A stretch of 64,000 nt of DNA, from NCBI RefSeq assembly GCF_003590835.1, contig NZ_QYUQ01000002.1, positions 2,666,001 to 2,730,000 on the forward strand. Direction: 5' to 3'. The translations under genes were made by a program, and so were the position numbers. Below, in pieces: positions 9,375 to 18,291 of this stretch. Source of the stretch: Noviherbaspirillum sedimenti. Its GTDB lineage: Bacteria; Pseudomonadota; Gammaproteobacteria; Burkholderiales; Burkholderiaceae_D. How positions within the stretch are numbered: position 1 is the first letter of the stretch; every line of letters starts with the position of its first letter. The notes under the pieces are model-generated. The model was not told where the DNA came from. It searched no databases and saw only the letters and a list, made by a program, of their open reading frames with translations.

Positions 9375-10322
9375 TCAGCGGTTCCAGACAATCTCCCGCC
9401 CCACCCCCATCAAGAATTCCCGATTACTCTCGCTCACCTGCCGCAAGTAATCCCACAAGGCCCGCACACGGGCGACCTCTTGCCGCTCCTTCGGCGCAAT
9501 CAGCCAGAACGAGCGGATCACATCGGCTATGCCCGGCAGCACCGGCACCAGCTCGGGTGCAGTAGCGGCAAGAAAACACGGCAGCACGGCCAGCCCCTGG
9601 CCGCGCCGCGCTGCGAACAATTGCGCGACGATGCTGGTGCTGCGCAGCGGCACCGGCGCTGCAGGCGCAAGCTGCTGCAGATAACGCAGCTCGGCGCTGA
9701 AGGAAAGCTCGTCGACATAGCCGATCATGCTGTGGCCCGCCAGATCCTCCAGCGAACAGATCGGCGGGTGAGCCTCGAGGTATTCCACGGTGGCGTACAT
9801 CTGCAGCCGGTAATCTGACAACTTGCAAAACACGTGGCTGCCGGTCTGCGGACGCTCGACGCTGATCGCCAGGTCAGCTTCGCGCTTGGACAGGTTGACG
9901 AAGCGCGGCACGGCCAGCAGCTCGACGGTGATGGCCGGGTGACGCGCGCAGAAGTGCGCCAGGTGCGGCGCCAGAAAATAGCTGCCGAAACCTTCGGTGG
10001 CGCCCAGGCGCACCTGTCCGGTCAACACCTGATCGCCGCCGCCGATCTCGCTGTCGATTTGCGCCAGCGTGCCTTCGATGCGTTCCACATGTTCCAGCAG
10101 GCGGTGCCCGGCGCTGGTCAGCAAATGGCCGTGCGGGTTGCGGTCGAACAGCTTGGAGCCGATCTCCTTTTCCAGCCGGTGCAGGCGGCGACTGACGGTC
10201 GAATGGTCCATACCGAGCTGGGCAGCGGCTTCCAGCGCCGACTGGCTGCGCGCCACCGCCAGGAAAATCCGCAAATTATCCCAATTGAGTTGGGCGGCCT
10301 GGGAAGGGATCTTGTTTTGCAT
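9375..10322 (-). CDS. LysR-family transcriptional regulator (probable regulator of the SBP-mmsAB genes)
   Basis: 315 residues. The N-terminal winged helix-turn-helix spans about 14-75 (LRIFLAVARSQSALEAAAQLGMDHSTVSRRLHRLE) and is followed by a linker helix and a periplasmic-binding-protein-like effector domain. It is transcribed divergently from the solute-binding-protein/mmsA/mmsB genes with 107 bp between, the classic LysR arrangement, so control of those genes by a pathway metabolite is the likely role (inference). The DNA-binding region resembles LysR members using an HSTVSRR recognition helix. No effector can be named from sequence. Confidence 0.88.
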   Translation of the reverse strand: MQNKIPSQAAQLNWDNLRIFLAVARSQSALEAAAQLGMDHSTVSRRLHRLEKEIGSKLFDRNPHGHLLTSAGHRLLEHVERIEGTLAQIDSEIGGGDQVLTGQVRLGATEGFGSYFLAPHLAHFCARHPAITVELLAVPRFVNLSKREADLAISVERPQTGSHVFCKLSDYRLQMYATVEYLEAHPPICSLEDLAGHSMIGYVDELSFSAELRYLQQLAPAAPVPLRSTSIVAQLFAARRGQGLAVLPCFLAATAPELVPVLPGIADVIRSFWLIAPKERQEVARVRALWDYLRQVSESNREFLMGVGREIVWNR

Positions 10323-10429
10323 ATTTGCACACCAAGTTTGTAAATACTCTCTATGTTATTGCATAAAAGCCTGAATATACTGCCCCACACAACAAAAAAC
10401 CTTAACCAGTCGTAAACAAGGAGATAAAG

Positions 10430-11653
10430 ATGCTGCGTACCAAACAATCCCTGGCTGCAATCCTTTTGGCCTTTGCCGGCGCCGCCCAGGCACAAATTTC
10501 CGATGGCGTTGTCAAGATTGGCGTGCTGACCGACATGAGCGGCCCCTATTCCGGCATGGGCGGCCCCGGCTCGGTGGTGGCGGCGCGCATGGCGATCGAT
10601 GATTGCCTGAAGGCCGAGTGCAAGGGCTTGAAAATCGAGGTGATCTATACCGACCACCAGAACAAGGCCGATATCGTCGCCTCCAAGGCCCGCGAGTGGC
10701 TCGACAGCGACCACGTCGATGCGATGGCCGACCTGACCAATTCCGCCGGCGCGCTGGCGGTGCAAAAGATGATCAAGGAAAAGGGCGGCATTGCGCTGTA
10801 CAGCGGCCCGGCCACTACCCGCCTGACCAACGAGGATTGCGCGGTCAACGGCTTCCACTGGATGTTCGACACCTATTCGGCAGCATCCGGCACCGCCGCC
10901 GCACTGACGCGCAAGGGCAGCAAGTCCTGGTACTTCGTCAGCGTCGATTACGCCTTCGGCGCATCGCTCGAGAAGGATGCCAGCGAGGTCGTCAAATCCT
11001 ACGGCGGCACGGTTTTAGGCAGTGTGCGCCATCCGCTGAACGCCAATGATTTCTCGTCCTTTCTGCTGCAGGCGCAAGCGGCCAAGCCGCAAGTCATCGG
11101 TCTTGCCAACGGCGCGCAGGATACGGTCAACGCCATCAAGGCGGCGCGCGAATTCGGTCTGGGCGGCAAGAACGGCCCGCAGGTCGCGGCGCTGCTGGTG
11201 TTCCTGAGCGACGTGCGCTCGATGGGGCTGGACGTGGCGCAGGGACTGATCTTTTCCGAGGGCTTTTACTGGGACATGGACGAGCAGACCCGCGCTTTCT
11301 CGTCGCGCTTTGAAAAACTCCACAAGGGCAACAAGCCAACCATGGTGCAGGCCGGCGTCTATTCGAGCGTGTTGCATTACCTGAAATCGGTGGCCGCGGC
11401 CAAGACCGATGACTGGAAAGTGGTGGCGCAAAAGATGCGCGAACTGCCGATCCAGGATGCGGTCATGCGCAATGCCACGATCCGCCCGGATGGCCGTGTC
11501 GCCCATGACATGTACCTGTTCCAGGTGAAAAAACCGTCCGAGTCCAAGGGCGGCTGGGATTACTACAACACGCTCGCCACGATTCCGGCCCAGATCGCCT
11601 TCAAGCCGCTGGCGGAGTCCACCTGCCCGCTGGTCAAGCAGGCCGCCAAGTAA
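10430..11653 (+). CDS. ABC-type solute-binding protein, branched-chain amino acid/aromatic acid family
   Basis: 407 residues with a clear Sec signal peptide (basic MLRTKQ, hydrophobic core, cleavage after AQA at about residue 22). The mature part is a type-I periplasmic binding fold (Peripla_BP_6) opening with VVKIGVLTDMSGPYSGMGG. A strong Shine-Dalgarno AAGGAG lies in front of the ATG. The family binds branched-chain amino acids, amides or aromatic acids; which one cannot be decided here. No permease or ATPase gene of the transporter is nearby, so it must pair with a transporter encoded elsewhere. It leads into mmsA and mmsB on the same strand, suggesting it captures the compound they help degrade. 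Confidence 0.88.
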   Translation: MLRTKQSLAAILLAFAGAAQAQISDGVVKIGVLTDMSGPYSGMGGPGSVVAARMAIDDCLKAECKGLKIEVIYTDHQNKADIVASKAREWLDSDHVDAMADLTNSAGALAVQKMIKEKGGIALYSGPATTRLTNEDCAVNGFHWMFDTYSAASGTAAALTRKGSKSWYFVSVDYAFGASLEKDASEVVKSYGGTVLGSVRHPLNANDFSSFLLQAQAAKPQVIGLANGAQDTVNAIKAAREFGLGGKNGPQVAALLVFLSDVRSMGLDVAQGLIFSEGFYWDMDEQTRAFSSRFEKLHKGNKPTMVQAGVYSSVLHYLKSVAAAKTDDWKVVAQKMRELPIQDAVMRNATIRPDGRVAHDMYLFQVKKPSESKGGWDYYNTLATIPAQIAFKPLAESTCPLVKQAAK

Positions 11654-11702
11654 TACACCAACGCACAAGCCATTGTCATTTCCAAACTTAGGAAGAACCA
11701 CC

Positions 11703-13226
11703 ATGAATACCAGCATTGCCAACCAAACCAGCGTGACCACCATTCACCATTTCATCGGCGGCAAGCACTTTCCCTCGCAATCGACGGAATGGCGCGATGT
11801 CACCAATCCAGCCACCCAGGAAGTCGTCGCGCGCGTACCCTTCGCCACGCCGCAGGAAGTCGAACTAGCAGTAGCTTCGGCCAAGCAAGCGCTGAAGACC
11901 TGGCGCAACACTTCGCTCAGCGCACGTATGCGCGTCATGCTCAAGTTCCAGCACCTGGTGCGCGAGAACGTCGGCGCACTGGCCGAGCTGATCACCCGCG
12001 AACACGGCAAGACCCTGCCGGATGCCGAAGGTGAAGTTAGCCGCGGCCTGGAAGCCATCGAGCATGCCTGCACCATCACCAGCCTGCAACTGGGCGAGAT
12101 CGCCGAAAACGCCGCCACCGGCGTCGAGGTGTACAACCTGCTGCAACCGATCGGTATCGGCGCCGGCATCACCGCGTTCAATTTCCCGGTCATGCTGCCG
12201 TGCTTCATGTTCCCGATCGCGATTGCCGCTGGTAACACGTTCGTGCTGAAACCTTCCGAGCAGGATCCCAGCTCGACCATGCTGCTGGTCGAACTGGCGC
12301 ACCAGGCCGGCTTCCCGCCGGGCGTGCTGAATGTCATCCACGGCGGCCCCGACGTGGCCAATGCAATCTGCGACCATCCGGATATCCGCGCCCTGTCCTT
12401 CATCGGCTCGACCCATGTCGGCACCCACATCTACCACCGCGCCTCCGCAGCCGGCAAGCGCGTGCAATCGATGATGGGCGCAAAAAACCACTGCGTCGTC
12501 ATGCCGGACGCAAATAAAAACCAGTCGATCAACCACTTGCTGGGATCGGCCTTCGGCGCCGCCGGCCAGCGCTGCATGGCCAACTCGGTGGTGGTGCTGG
12601 TGGGCGCGGCGCGCGACTGGCTGCCGGAAATCGTCGAAAAGTCGAAGGAGCTCAAGGTCGGCCCCGGCATCGACCGCGACACCGACGTCGGCCCACTGGT
12701 CAACAAGAAGGCGCGCGAGCGCGTGCTGAACCTGATCGACACCGGCGTCAGCCAGGGCGCCAAGCTCTTGCTCGATGGCCGCAAGGTCAGCGTCTCGGGA
12801 TTTGAATCGGGCAACTTCGTCGGCCCGACCATCTTTTCCGAGGTCAAGGCTGGCATGGATATCTACGACCAGGAAATCTTTGGCCCGGTGTTGAACGTGG
12901 TCGGCGTCGACACCCTGGAGGATGCCATCGCCTTCATCAATGGCAATCCGAACGGTAACGGCACCTCCATCTTCACCTCCAGCGGCTGGGCTGCGCGCAA
13001 GTATCAGAACGAGATCGACGTTGGCCAGGTCGGCATCAATGTGCCGATTCCGGTGCCGGTCGCCTACTTCAGCTTTACCGGTTCGCGCGCCTCCAAACTG
13101 GGCGACCTCGGCCCCAACGGCAAGCAGGCGATCATGTTCTGGACCCAGACCAAGACTGTCACTGCGCGCTGGTTCGAGGAAGGCGCCGACGGCGGCCGCG
13201 TCAATACCACCATCTCGATGAAGTAA
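11703..13226 (+). CDS. mmsA: Methylmalonate-semialdehyde dehydrogenase (CoA-acylating)
   Basis: 507 residues from the ATG at 11703, which has GGAAG 8 nt upstream; an earlier in-frame TTG is not needed. It is an aldehyde dehydrogenase of the MmsA family that converts methylmalonate semialdehyde (valine path) or malonate semialdehyde to propionyl- or acetyl-CoA with NAD+ and CoA. The catalytic Cys291 lies in GAAGQRCMAN, the conserved asparagine region in GITAFNFPVMLPCFMFP, and the glycine-rich NAD segment around FIGSTHVG. It is followed 13 bp later by mmsB, which makes its substrate. Gene order and family agree well. Confidence 0.93.
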   Translation: MNTSIANQTSVTTIHHFIGGKHFPSQSTEWRDVTNPATQEVVARVPFATPQEVELAVASAKQALKTWRNTSLSARMRVMLKFQHLVRENVGALAELITREHGKTLPDAEGEVSRGLEAIEHACTITSLQLGEIAENAATGVEVYNLLQPIGIGAGITAFNFPVMLPCFMFPIAIAAGNTFVLKPSEQDPSSTMLLVELAHQAGFPPGVLNVIHGGPDVANAICDHPDIRALSFIGSTHVGTHIYHRASAAGKRVQSMMGAKNHCVVMPDANKNQSINHLLGSAFGAAGQRCMANSVVVLVGAARDWLPEIVEKSKELKVGPGIDRDTDVGPLVNKKARERVLNLIDTGVSQGAKLLLDGRKVSVSGFESGNFVGPTIFSEVKAGMDIYDQEIFGPVLNVVGVDTLEDAIAFINGNPNGNGTSIFTSSGWAARKYQNEIDVGQVGINVPIPVPVAYFSFTGSRASKLGDLGPNGKQAIMFWTQTKTVTARWFEEGADGGRVNTTISMK

Positions 13227-13239
13227 GAGTGAGGCCACT

Positions 13240-14127
13240 ATGAATATCGCCTTCATTGGCCTGGGCAACATGGGCTTGCCGATGGCACAAAACCTCGCCA
13301 GAGCCGGGCATAGGGTAGCCGGCTTCGATCTCTCGGCGGCGCAGATGGCCAGCCTGGCAGAGGCCGGCGGCAAGGCAGCGGCCAGCGCGGCGGCGGCGGT
13401 GGCTGATGCCGAGATCGTGATTACCATGCTGCCGGCCTCGCGCCATGTCGAAGCACTTTATCTGGGCGAGGATGGCATCCTCGTCCACGCGCGCCAGAAC
13501 ACCCTGCTGGTGGATTGCTCGACGATCGCCCCGGAAGCCGCGCGCAAGGTGGCCGCCGCTGCCGCGAAAAGAGGCTTCGACATGCTCGACGCCCCGGTGT
13601 CGGGCGGCACCGGCGGCGCCCAGGCCGGCACCCTGACCTTCATGGTCGGCGGCGCCAGCAGCGACCTGGAACGCGCGCGGCCCTTGCTGGAAAAGATGGG
13701 CAAGAACATCTTCCATGCCGGCCCCAGCGGCGCCGGGCAAACCGTCAAGGTCTGCAACAACATGCTGCTGGGCATACTCATGGTCGGCACCAGCGAAGCA
13801 TTACGGCTGGGGATTGCCAACGGCATGGACCCGACGGTGCTGTCCGAAGTCATGGCCAAGAGTTCCGGGCGCAACTGGACGCTGGAAGTCTACAACCCGT
13901 GTCCGGGGGTGATGGACAACGTGCCGGCTTCGCGTGACTACGCCGGCGGTTTCGGCGTGGACCTGATGCTGAAGGACCTCGGGCTGGCGGTCGAGAATGC
14001 ACTGGCGGTCGGCGCCAACGTGCCCTTCGGCGGCCTGGCGCGCAGCCTGTACGATTTGCACAGCAAGGCCGGCAATGGCCAGCTGGATTTTTCCAGCATC
14101 TTCCAGCTGTTCGCGCCCAAGGCGTGA
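13240..14127 (+). CDS. mmsB: 3-hydroxyisobutyrate dehydrogenase
   Basis: 295 residues. It oxidises 3-hydroxyisobutyrate to methylmalonate semialdehyde with NAD+ in valine catabolism. The N-terminal dinucleotide motif GLGNMG is at residues 7-12, the substrate-binding segment DAPVSGGTGGAQAGTL in the middle, and the catalytic Lys170 in GAGQTVKVCNNML. The C-terminal helical domain with KDLGLAVENA is intact. It directly follows mmsA, its metabolic successor. Other beta-hydroxyacid dehydrogenases (for example tartronate semialdehyde reductase) share the fold, but pairing with mmsA favours this role. Confidence 0.92.
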   Translation: MNIAFIGLGNMGLPMAQNLARAGHRVAGFDLSAAQMASLAEAGGKAAASAAAAVADAEIVITMLPASRHVEALYLGEDGILVHARQNTLLVDCSTIAPEAARKVAAAAAKRGFDMLDAPVSGGTGGAQAGTLTFMVGGASSDLERARPLLEKMGKNIFHAGPSGAGQTVKVCNNMLLGILMVGTSEALRLGIANGMDPTVLSEVMAKSSGRNWTLEVYNPCPGVMDNVPASRDYAGGFGVDLMLKDLGLAVENALAVGANVPFGGLARSLYDLHSKAGNGQLDFSSIFQLFAPKA

Positions 14128-14134
14128 CGTCGCC

Positions 14135-14176
14135 GGCAACACCCGTGCCCGCGCAATGCGGTGCACGGGTGTTGCC
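14135..14176. terminator. Long perfect hairpin between convergent mmsB and LysR genes
   Basis: A 14-bp perfect inverted repeat, GGCAACACCCGTGC (14135-14148) and GCACGGGTGTTGCC (14163-14176), has an inner CCGC/GCGG extension. It lies just after the mmsB stop and before the end of the convergent LysR gene. No T-run follows on either strand, so it may be a transcript-end stabiliser or a non-canonical bidirectional terminator. Confidence 0.6.
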
Positions 14177-14195
14177 GCAATATCCGCGAAAAATT

Positions 14196-15104
14196 TCAAG
14201 CAGCGGGCTTCAACTCGGACAACAGCTCCGAAATGACGGCGCGCAGCCAGCGGTTACCCGGGTCATTGTGGTAACGCTCGTGCCAGAGTTGCTTGACCTC
14301 GTACTCCGGCAGGGGAAAAGGCACCGGAAAAATCCGGTAGGCGCCGCGGTCGCGCAACATGTCGCCGAGTCGTTTGGGAATCGTCACGATCAGGTCGGTG
14401 TGCTCGACGACCAGCGCAGCCCCAAGGAAACTCGATATTTTCAGCGTGATCCGGCGCTTGATGCCCTGGCGGGCGATTTCGCGGTCGATGATCAGCGGCG
14501 CCGACCCGGAAGACGTGATGGTGGCATGGTCTTCCGCCTCGAATTGCGCCAGCGTCAGCTGGTCGCCAATACGCGGGTGATGACTGCCTGCGATGCAGAC
14601 AAAATTCTGTCGAAACAATACCTGTTGATAGAAGCCCGCTTCGAGTTGCGGCAAGAAGCCCAGCGCCAGGTCCGCTTCGCCGGTCTGGAGGCGGCGCGCG
14701 GTATCTTCGGTGAGCGGCAGCACCTCGATGTGAATTTCCGGCGCCGATGCGCGCAATTTCTTCAGCAGTCCCGGCAGCAGCACCGGCTGGCTAAGGTCGG
14801 TCATGCAGATACGGAATGTCCTGCTCGATGTCCGGGGATCAAATTCATTATGCTGGTCAAGCACGACGTCGAGCGCCTCGATCACGGCATGCACGGGACT
14901 GGCCAGGCGCTCGGCGAAAGGCGTCGGCTCCATGCCAGCGGATGTACGCACGAATAACTGGTCGCCAAAATGATGGCGCAATTTTGACAAGGCAACGCTG
15001 ACGGCCGGCTGGCCGAGTTCGAGAGCGTCGGCAGCGGCGCTCACACTACCGGTCTTGTAGATTTCGTCGAAGACAGCCAGCAGCCGCAGGTCAATCGAAT
15101 GCAT
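14196..15104 (-). CDS. LysR-family regulator of the gentisate operon
   Basis: 302 residues from the ATG at 15104. The frame stays open upstream to about 15344, but the extra part is the reverse of the operator/promoter region and lacks LysR similarity. The winged helix spans residues about 4-62 (LRLLAVFDEIYKTGSVSAAADALELGQPAVSVALSKLR), in the style of the NahR/NagR/NodD branch. It is divergent from the gentisate operon across 177 bp that contain an inverted-repeat box, so it is the likely activator responding to 3-hydroxybenzoate, gentisate or a related aromatic (inference). Confidence 0.88.
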   Translation of the reverse strand: MHSIDLRLLAVFDEIYKTGSVSAAADALELGQPAVSVALSKLRHHFGDQLFVRTSAGMEPTPFAERLASPVHAVIEALDVVLDQHNEFDPRTSSRTFRICMTDLSQPVLLPGLLKKLRASAPEIHIEVLPLTEDTARRLQTGEADLALGFLPQLEAGFYQQVLFRQNFVCIAGSHHPRIGDQLTLAQFEAEDHATITSSGSAPLIIDREIARQGIKRRITLKISSFLGAALVVEHTDLIVTIPKRLGDMLRDRGAYRIFPVPFPLPEYEVKQLWHERYHNDPGNRWLRAVISELLSELKPAA

Positions 15105-15115
15105 GGGCAAATGAT

Positions 15116-15178
15116 TATTCGAATTTGGAATATTACATATTAAACCCATTGACTGTACAAGGTCTTCGCAAGTTCTTA
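15116..15178 (+). promoter_or_regulatory. LysR-type operator and candidate promoter of the gentisate operon
   Basis: A perfect inverted repeat TATTC-N7-GAATA lies at 15116-15132, the T-N11-A style of LysR boxes, 12 bp from the divergent LysR start. Downstream, TTGACT (15149-15154) is separated by 18 bp from a weak TTCTTA (15173-15178). A good -35, poor -10 and adjacent upstream box fit an activator-dependent promoter. The gentisate dioxygenase ATG follows at 15282 with GAGGAG in front. Confidence 0.45.
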
Positions 15179-15281
15179 GGATGGCCACACTAAAAACAAA
15201 TCGACCACGGTCAATCGGCCCCGCCCCTGCTGCGCCTGTTCTTGACGATCGTCGCCGGTCACCACGCTGAGGAGCTTTGCC

Positions 15282-16328
15282 ATGCAGGATCTTGGTCGCC
15301 TTGAAGACCTTCCGGAAGACTACCGTTCGGCCCTGACCGAACAAAACCTGGTACCGCTGTGGCCCAGCCTGCGGGCCGTATTACCACCAGACAAGCCCAT
15401 CCCGCGCACCCAGGCCACCGTCTGGTCCTATCAGTCCCTGCGTCCACTGCTGCTGAAGGCGGGCGAACTGACGCCGATCGAAAAAGCCGAACGGCGCGTG
15501 CTGGTGCTGGCCAATCCCGGACATGGCCTGGAAAAGATGCAAGCCAGTTCGACCATCTATCTGGGCATGCAACTGCTGCTGCCTGGCGAGTGGGCGCCTG
15601 CTCACCGCCACACCCCGAATGCGGTGCGCATGATCGTCGAAGGGGACGGCGCCTATACCACTGTGGACGGCGAGAAATGCCCGATGCAGCGCGGCGACCT
15701 GATCCTGACCCCCACCGGCCTGTGGCACGAACATGGCCATGACGGCGACAAGCCGGTGGTCTGGCTGGATGTGCTGGACCTGCCGCTGGTGTATTACATG
15801 GAAGCGTCCTACGTCACCGAAGGCAAGGCTCAGGAAGTGACCGGCGAAACTGCCGAGCGCGCCTACCAGCGTGGCGGCGTGGTGCCGGCGCCGGTGTTCG
15901 GCCGCTCGACCCAGTCATTCCCGATGCTGCGCTATCCATGGGTCGACGTGCGTGCCGCGCTGCTGGCACTGGCCGGATCGCAGCCGGAAATCGAGGCCGT
16001 GCAAGTCGCCTATATCAATCCGGAAAACGGCGCCGACTGCCAGAAAATCCTCGGCTTTTCCTCCCTGATGCTGCGCCCGGGCGAGCGCCTGGAATTGCCG
16101 GTGCGCTCCACCGCCATGGTATTCCACCAGATCGAAGGGGGCGCCGAGGTCAGCGTCGCCGGCCGCCAGTTCGTGCTCAAGGAAGCCGATACCTGCTGCG
16201 CCCCCGGCTTCGAGTCCATTACGCTGGCCAATCGGTCGACTACCCAGCCCGCATTTATCTTTATCGCCGATGACGCCCCCCTGCAGAAAAAGCTGGGTGT
16301 CTATGAAGTTCGCAACCAAGCCAAGTGA
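15282..16328 (+). CDS. Gentisate 1,2-dioxygenase
   Basis: 348 residues, a bicupin ring-cleavage dioxygenase. It opens gentisate (2,5-dihydroxybenzoate) with O2 and Fe(II) to maleylpyruvate. The N-terminal cupin carries the metal ligands His108 and His110 in PAHRHTPNAVR, with a further histidine at 149 (LWHEHGHDG). The second cupin (about 245-335) is less conserved, as usual. It is first in an operon with fumarylpyruvate hydrolase, 3-hydroxybenzoate 6-hydroxylase and maleylpyruvate isomerase, which fixes the substrate assignment. The strong Shine-Dalgarno GAGGAG supports the start. Confidence 0.95.
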   Translation: MQDLGRLEDLPEDYRSALTEQNLVPLWPSLRAVLPPDKPIPRTQATVWSYQSLRPLLLKAGELTPIEKAERRVLVLANPGHGLEKMQASSTIYLGMQLLLPGEWAPAHRHTPNAVRMIVEGDGAYTTVDGEKCPMQRGDLILTPTGLWHEHGHDGDKPVVWLDVLDLPLVYYMEASYVTEGKAQEVTGETAERAYQRGGVVPAPVFGRSTQSFPMLRYPWVDVRAALLALAGSQPEIEAVQVAYINPENGADCQKILGFSSLMLRPGERLELPVRSTAMVFHQIEGGAEVSVAGRQFVLKEADTCCAPGFESITLANRSTTQPAFIFIADDAPLQKKLGVYEVRNQAK

Positions 16329-16339
16329 GAACAAACATC

Positions 16340-17050
16340 ATGTCAGATACCAAATACGTCTTCAGCCCGGAACCGGTTTATTCCCTGCCGATCAAGGGCA
16401 GCGATGCGCGCTTCCCGGTCAAGCGGATCTTTTGCGTCGGCCGCAACTACCATGCGCACGCGGTCGAGATGAATCGCCCGGTGGACAAATCGACTTCCCG
16501 TCCGTTCTATTTCACGAAAGCCAACTCTACGCTGGTGGATTCCGGCGCCACCGTGGCTTATCCGGCAGGCACCCAGAACTACCACTATGAGATGGAGCTC
16601 GTAGTCGCCATTGGCGCCCCGGCCTTCCGTCTGGACCCGGCCGACGCGGCGAAAGTCATCTACGGCTACGCTGCAGGTCTCGACATGACCCGCCGCGACC
16701 TGCAACTGGTGGCGCGCGACCAGGGTCGTCCCTGGGATCTCGGCAAGGATTTCGAGAAGTCCGCCGTGTGCAGCGAAATCGTCCCCGTCGGTGACCTCGG
16801 CGTGTTGCAGCAAGGCGCCATCACGCTCGCCGTCAATGGCGAAGCCAAGCAAAGCTCGGATATCAACCAGCTCATCTGGGACATCCCCGAATTGCTGGCC
16901 GACCTGACGCAGTTCTATCATCTCGAACCCGGCGACCTGATTTACACCGGCACACCGGAAGGCGTCGGCGCGGTGAAGCCGGGCGACCGCATCACCGGTC
17001 ATGTGGATCAGGTGGGCGACATTTCCCTGACCATCGGCCAGCCGGAATAA
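16340..17050 (+). CDS. Fumarylpyruvate hydrolase (FAH family)
   Basis: 236 residues from the ATG at 16340; a GTG at 16325 overlapping the previous stop is a possible alternative. The fumarylacetoacetate-hydrolase fold is shown by IFCVGRNYHAHAVEM, the metal-binding EMELVVAIG and the C-terminal GDLIYTGTPEGVGAVKPGD. It hydrolyses fumarylpyruvate to fumarate and pyruvate, the last step of the gentisate route (NagK type). It lies between the dioxygenase and the hydroxylase with short gaps (11 and 22 bp), so all are one operon. Confidence 0.92.
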   Translation: MSDTKYVFSPEPVYSLPIKGSDARFPVKRIFCVGRNYHAHAVEMNRPVDKSTSRPFYFTKANSTLVDSGATVAYPAGTQNYHYEMELVVAIGAPAFRLDPADAAKVIYGYAAGLDMTRRDLQLVARDQGRPWDLGKDFEKSAVCSEIVPVGDLGVLQQGAITLAVNGEAKQSSDINQLIWDIPELLADLTQFYHLEPGDLIYTGTPEGVGAVKPGDRITGHVDQVGDISLTIGQPE

Positions 17051-17072
17051 AGACATACGCAGGAGACATGAA

Positions 17073-18278
17073 ATGACTGAGCAAGCTGAAAAACTTCCCG
17101 TAATCGTCGCCGGCGGCGGCATTGGCGGCGTGGCGGCGGCACTGGCCCTGGTACGCCGCGGCTTTAACGTGAAGGTGCTGGAACAGGCATCGCAATTTGG
17201 CGAAATCGGCGCCGGCATCCAGCTCGGGCCGAATGCCTTCCACGCCTTCGACGCCCTCGGTGTCGGCGACAAGGCACGCAGCCGCGCCGTGTTCACCGAC
17301 TACATGGTCATGCATGACGCCATCGACGAATACGAGGTCGGCCGCATTCCGACGGGCGAGGCATTCCGCAAGCGCTTCGGCAATCCCTATGCGGTGATCC
17401 ACCGCGTCGATGTGCATCAGTCCCTGCTCGAAGGCGCGCAGGAATCCGGCCACGTCGAGCTCATTACCTCGACACACATCGAACGCATCGAGCAGGATGA
17501 AAACAGCGTCACCGTATACGACCAGCACGGCAAGGCCCATCGCGGCATCGCCCTGATCGGCGCCGACGGCGTGCGCTCAGTGGTGCGCCAGCAGTATGTC
17601 GGCGACCCCGCGCGCGTGACCGGCCATGTGGTCTATCGCGCCGTGGTCGACAAGAAGGACTTTCCCGCGGACCTGCGCTGGAACGCCGCCAGCATCTGGG
17701 TTGGTCCGAACTGCCACCTGGTGCACTATCCCTTGCGCGGCGGCGAACAGTACAACGTGGTGGTCACCTTTCACAGCCGGCAGAAGGAAGAATGGGGCGT
17801 CACCGACGGCAGCCCGGAAGAGGTGCAGAGCTATTTCAAGGACATTTGTCCGAAAGCGCGCCAGCTGATCGAGCTGCCCAAGAGCTGGAAACGCTGGGCT
17901 ACCGCAGACCGCGAACCGATTGCACAATGGACTTTCGGACGTGCCACGCTACTGGGCGATGCCGCTCACCCGACCACGCAATACATGGCGCAGGGTGCCT
18001 GCATGGCGCTCGAAGATGCCGTTACGCTGGGCGAAGCGCTGCGCGTGCATGACAACGATATCGCCAAAGCGTTCGACCTGTACCAGCGTTCGCGTGTTGC
18101 CCGCACCGCGCGCATCGTGCTGTCGTCGCGCGAAATGGGCCGTATCTACCATGCCAGCGGCGTCGAGCGGCTGATACGCAACGACTTGTGGAAAGGCCGC
18201 ACGCCGGAGCGTTTCTACGATGCCATGGAATGGCTGTACGGCTGGAACGTGAATAACTGCCTGGCTGCCGAAAAATAA
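17073..18278 (+). CDS. 3-hydroxybenzoate 6-hydroxylase (FAD-dependent)
   Basis: 401 residues, a flavoprotein aromatic hydroxylase. The FAD-binding GGGIGG is at residues 14-19, the middle DG motif in LIGADGVRSVVR and the GD motif in ATLLGDAAHPTTQYMAQGA. The closest functional types are 3-hydroxybenzoate 6-monooxygenase (XlnD/MhbM), giving gentisate, and salicylate 1-hydroxylase, giving catechol. Placement inside a gentisate operon with no catechol genes supports the first. NADH is the expected donor. Start at the ATG preceded by AGGAGA. No plant-type or fused reductase domain is present. Confidence 0.9.
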   Translation: MTEQAEKLPVIVAGGGIGGVAAALALVRRGFNVKVLEQASQFGEIGAGIQLGPNAFHAFDALGVGDKARSRAVFTDYMVMHDAIDEYEVGRIPTGEAFRKRFGNPYAVIHRVDVHQSLLEGAQESGHVELITSTHIERIEQDENSVTVYDQHGKAHRGIALIGADGVRSVVRQQYVGDPARVTGHVVYRAVVDKKDFPADLRWNAASIWVGPNCHLVHYPLRGGEQYNVVVTFHSRQKEEWGVTDGSPEEVQSYFKDICPKARQLIELPKSWKRWATADREPIAQWTFGRATLLGDAAHPTTQYMAQGACMALEDAVTLGEALRVHDNDIAKAFDLYQRSRVARTARIVLSSREMGRIYHASGVERLIRNDLWKGRTPERFYDAMEWLYGWNVNNCLAAEK

Positions 18279-18291
18279 GGTCAAAAAAATC

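Noticed and set aside
15105-15344. N-terminal extension of the gentisate-side LysR gene
   Set aside because: It would be encoded by the operator, promoter and start of the gentisate dioxygenase gene and adds no LysR sequence.
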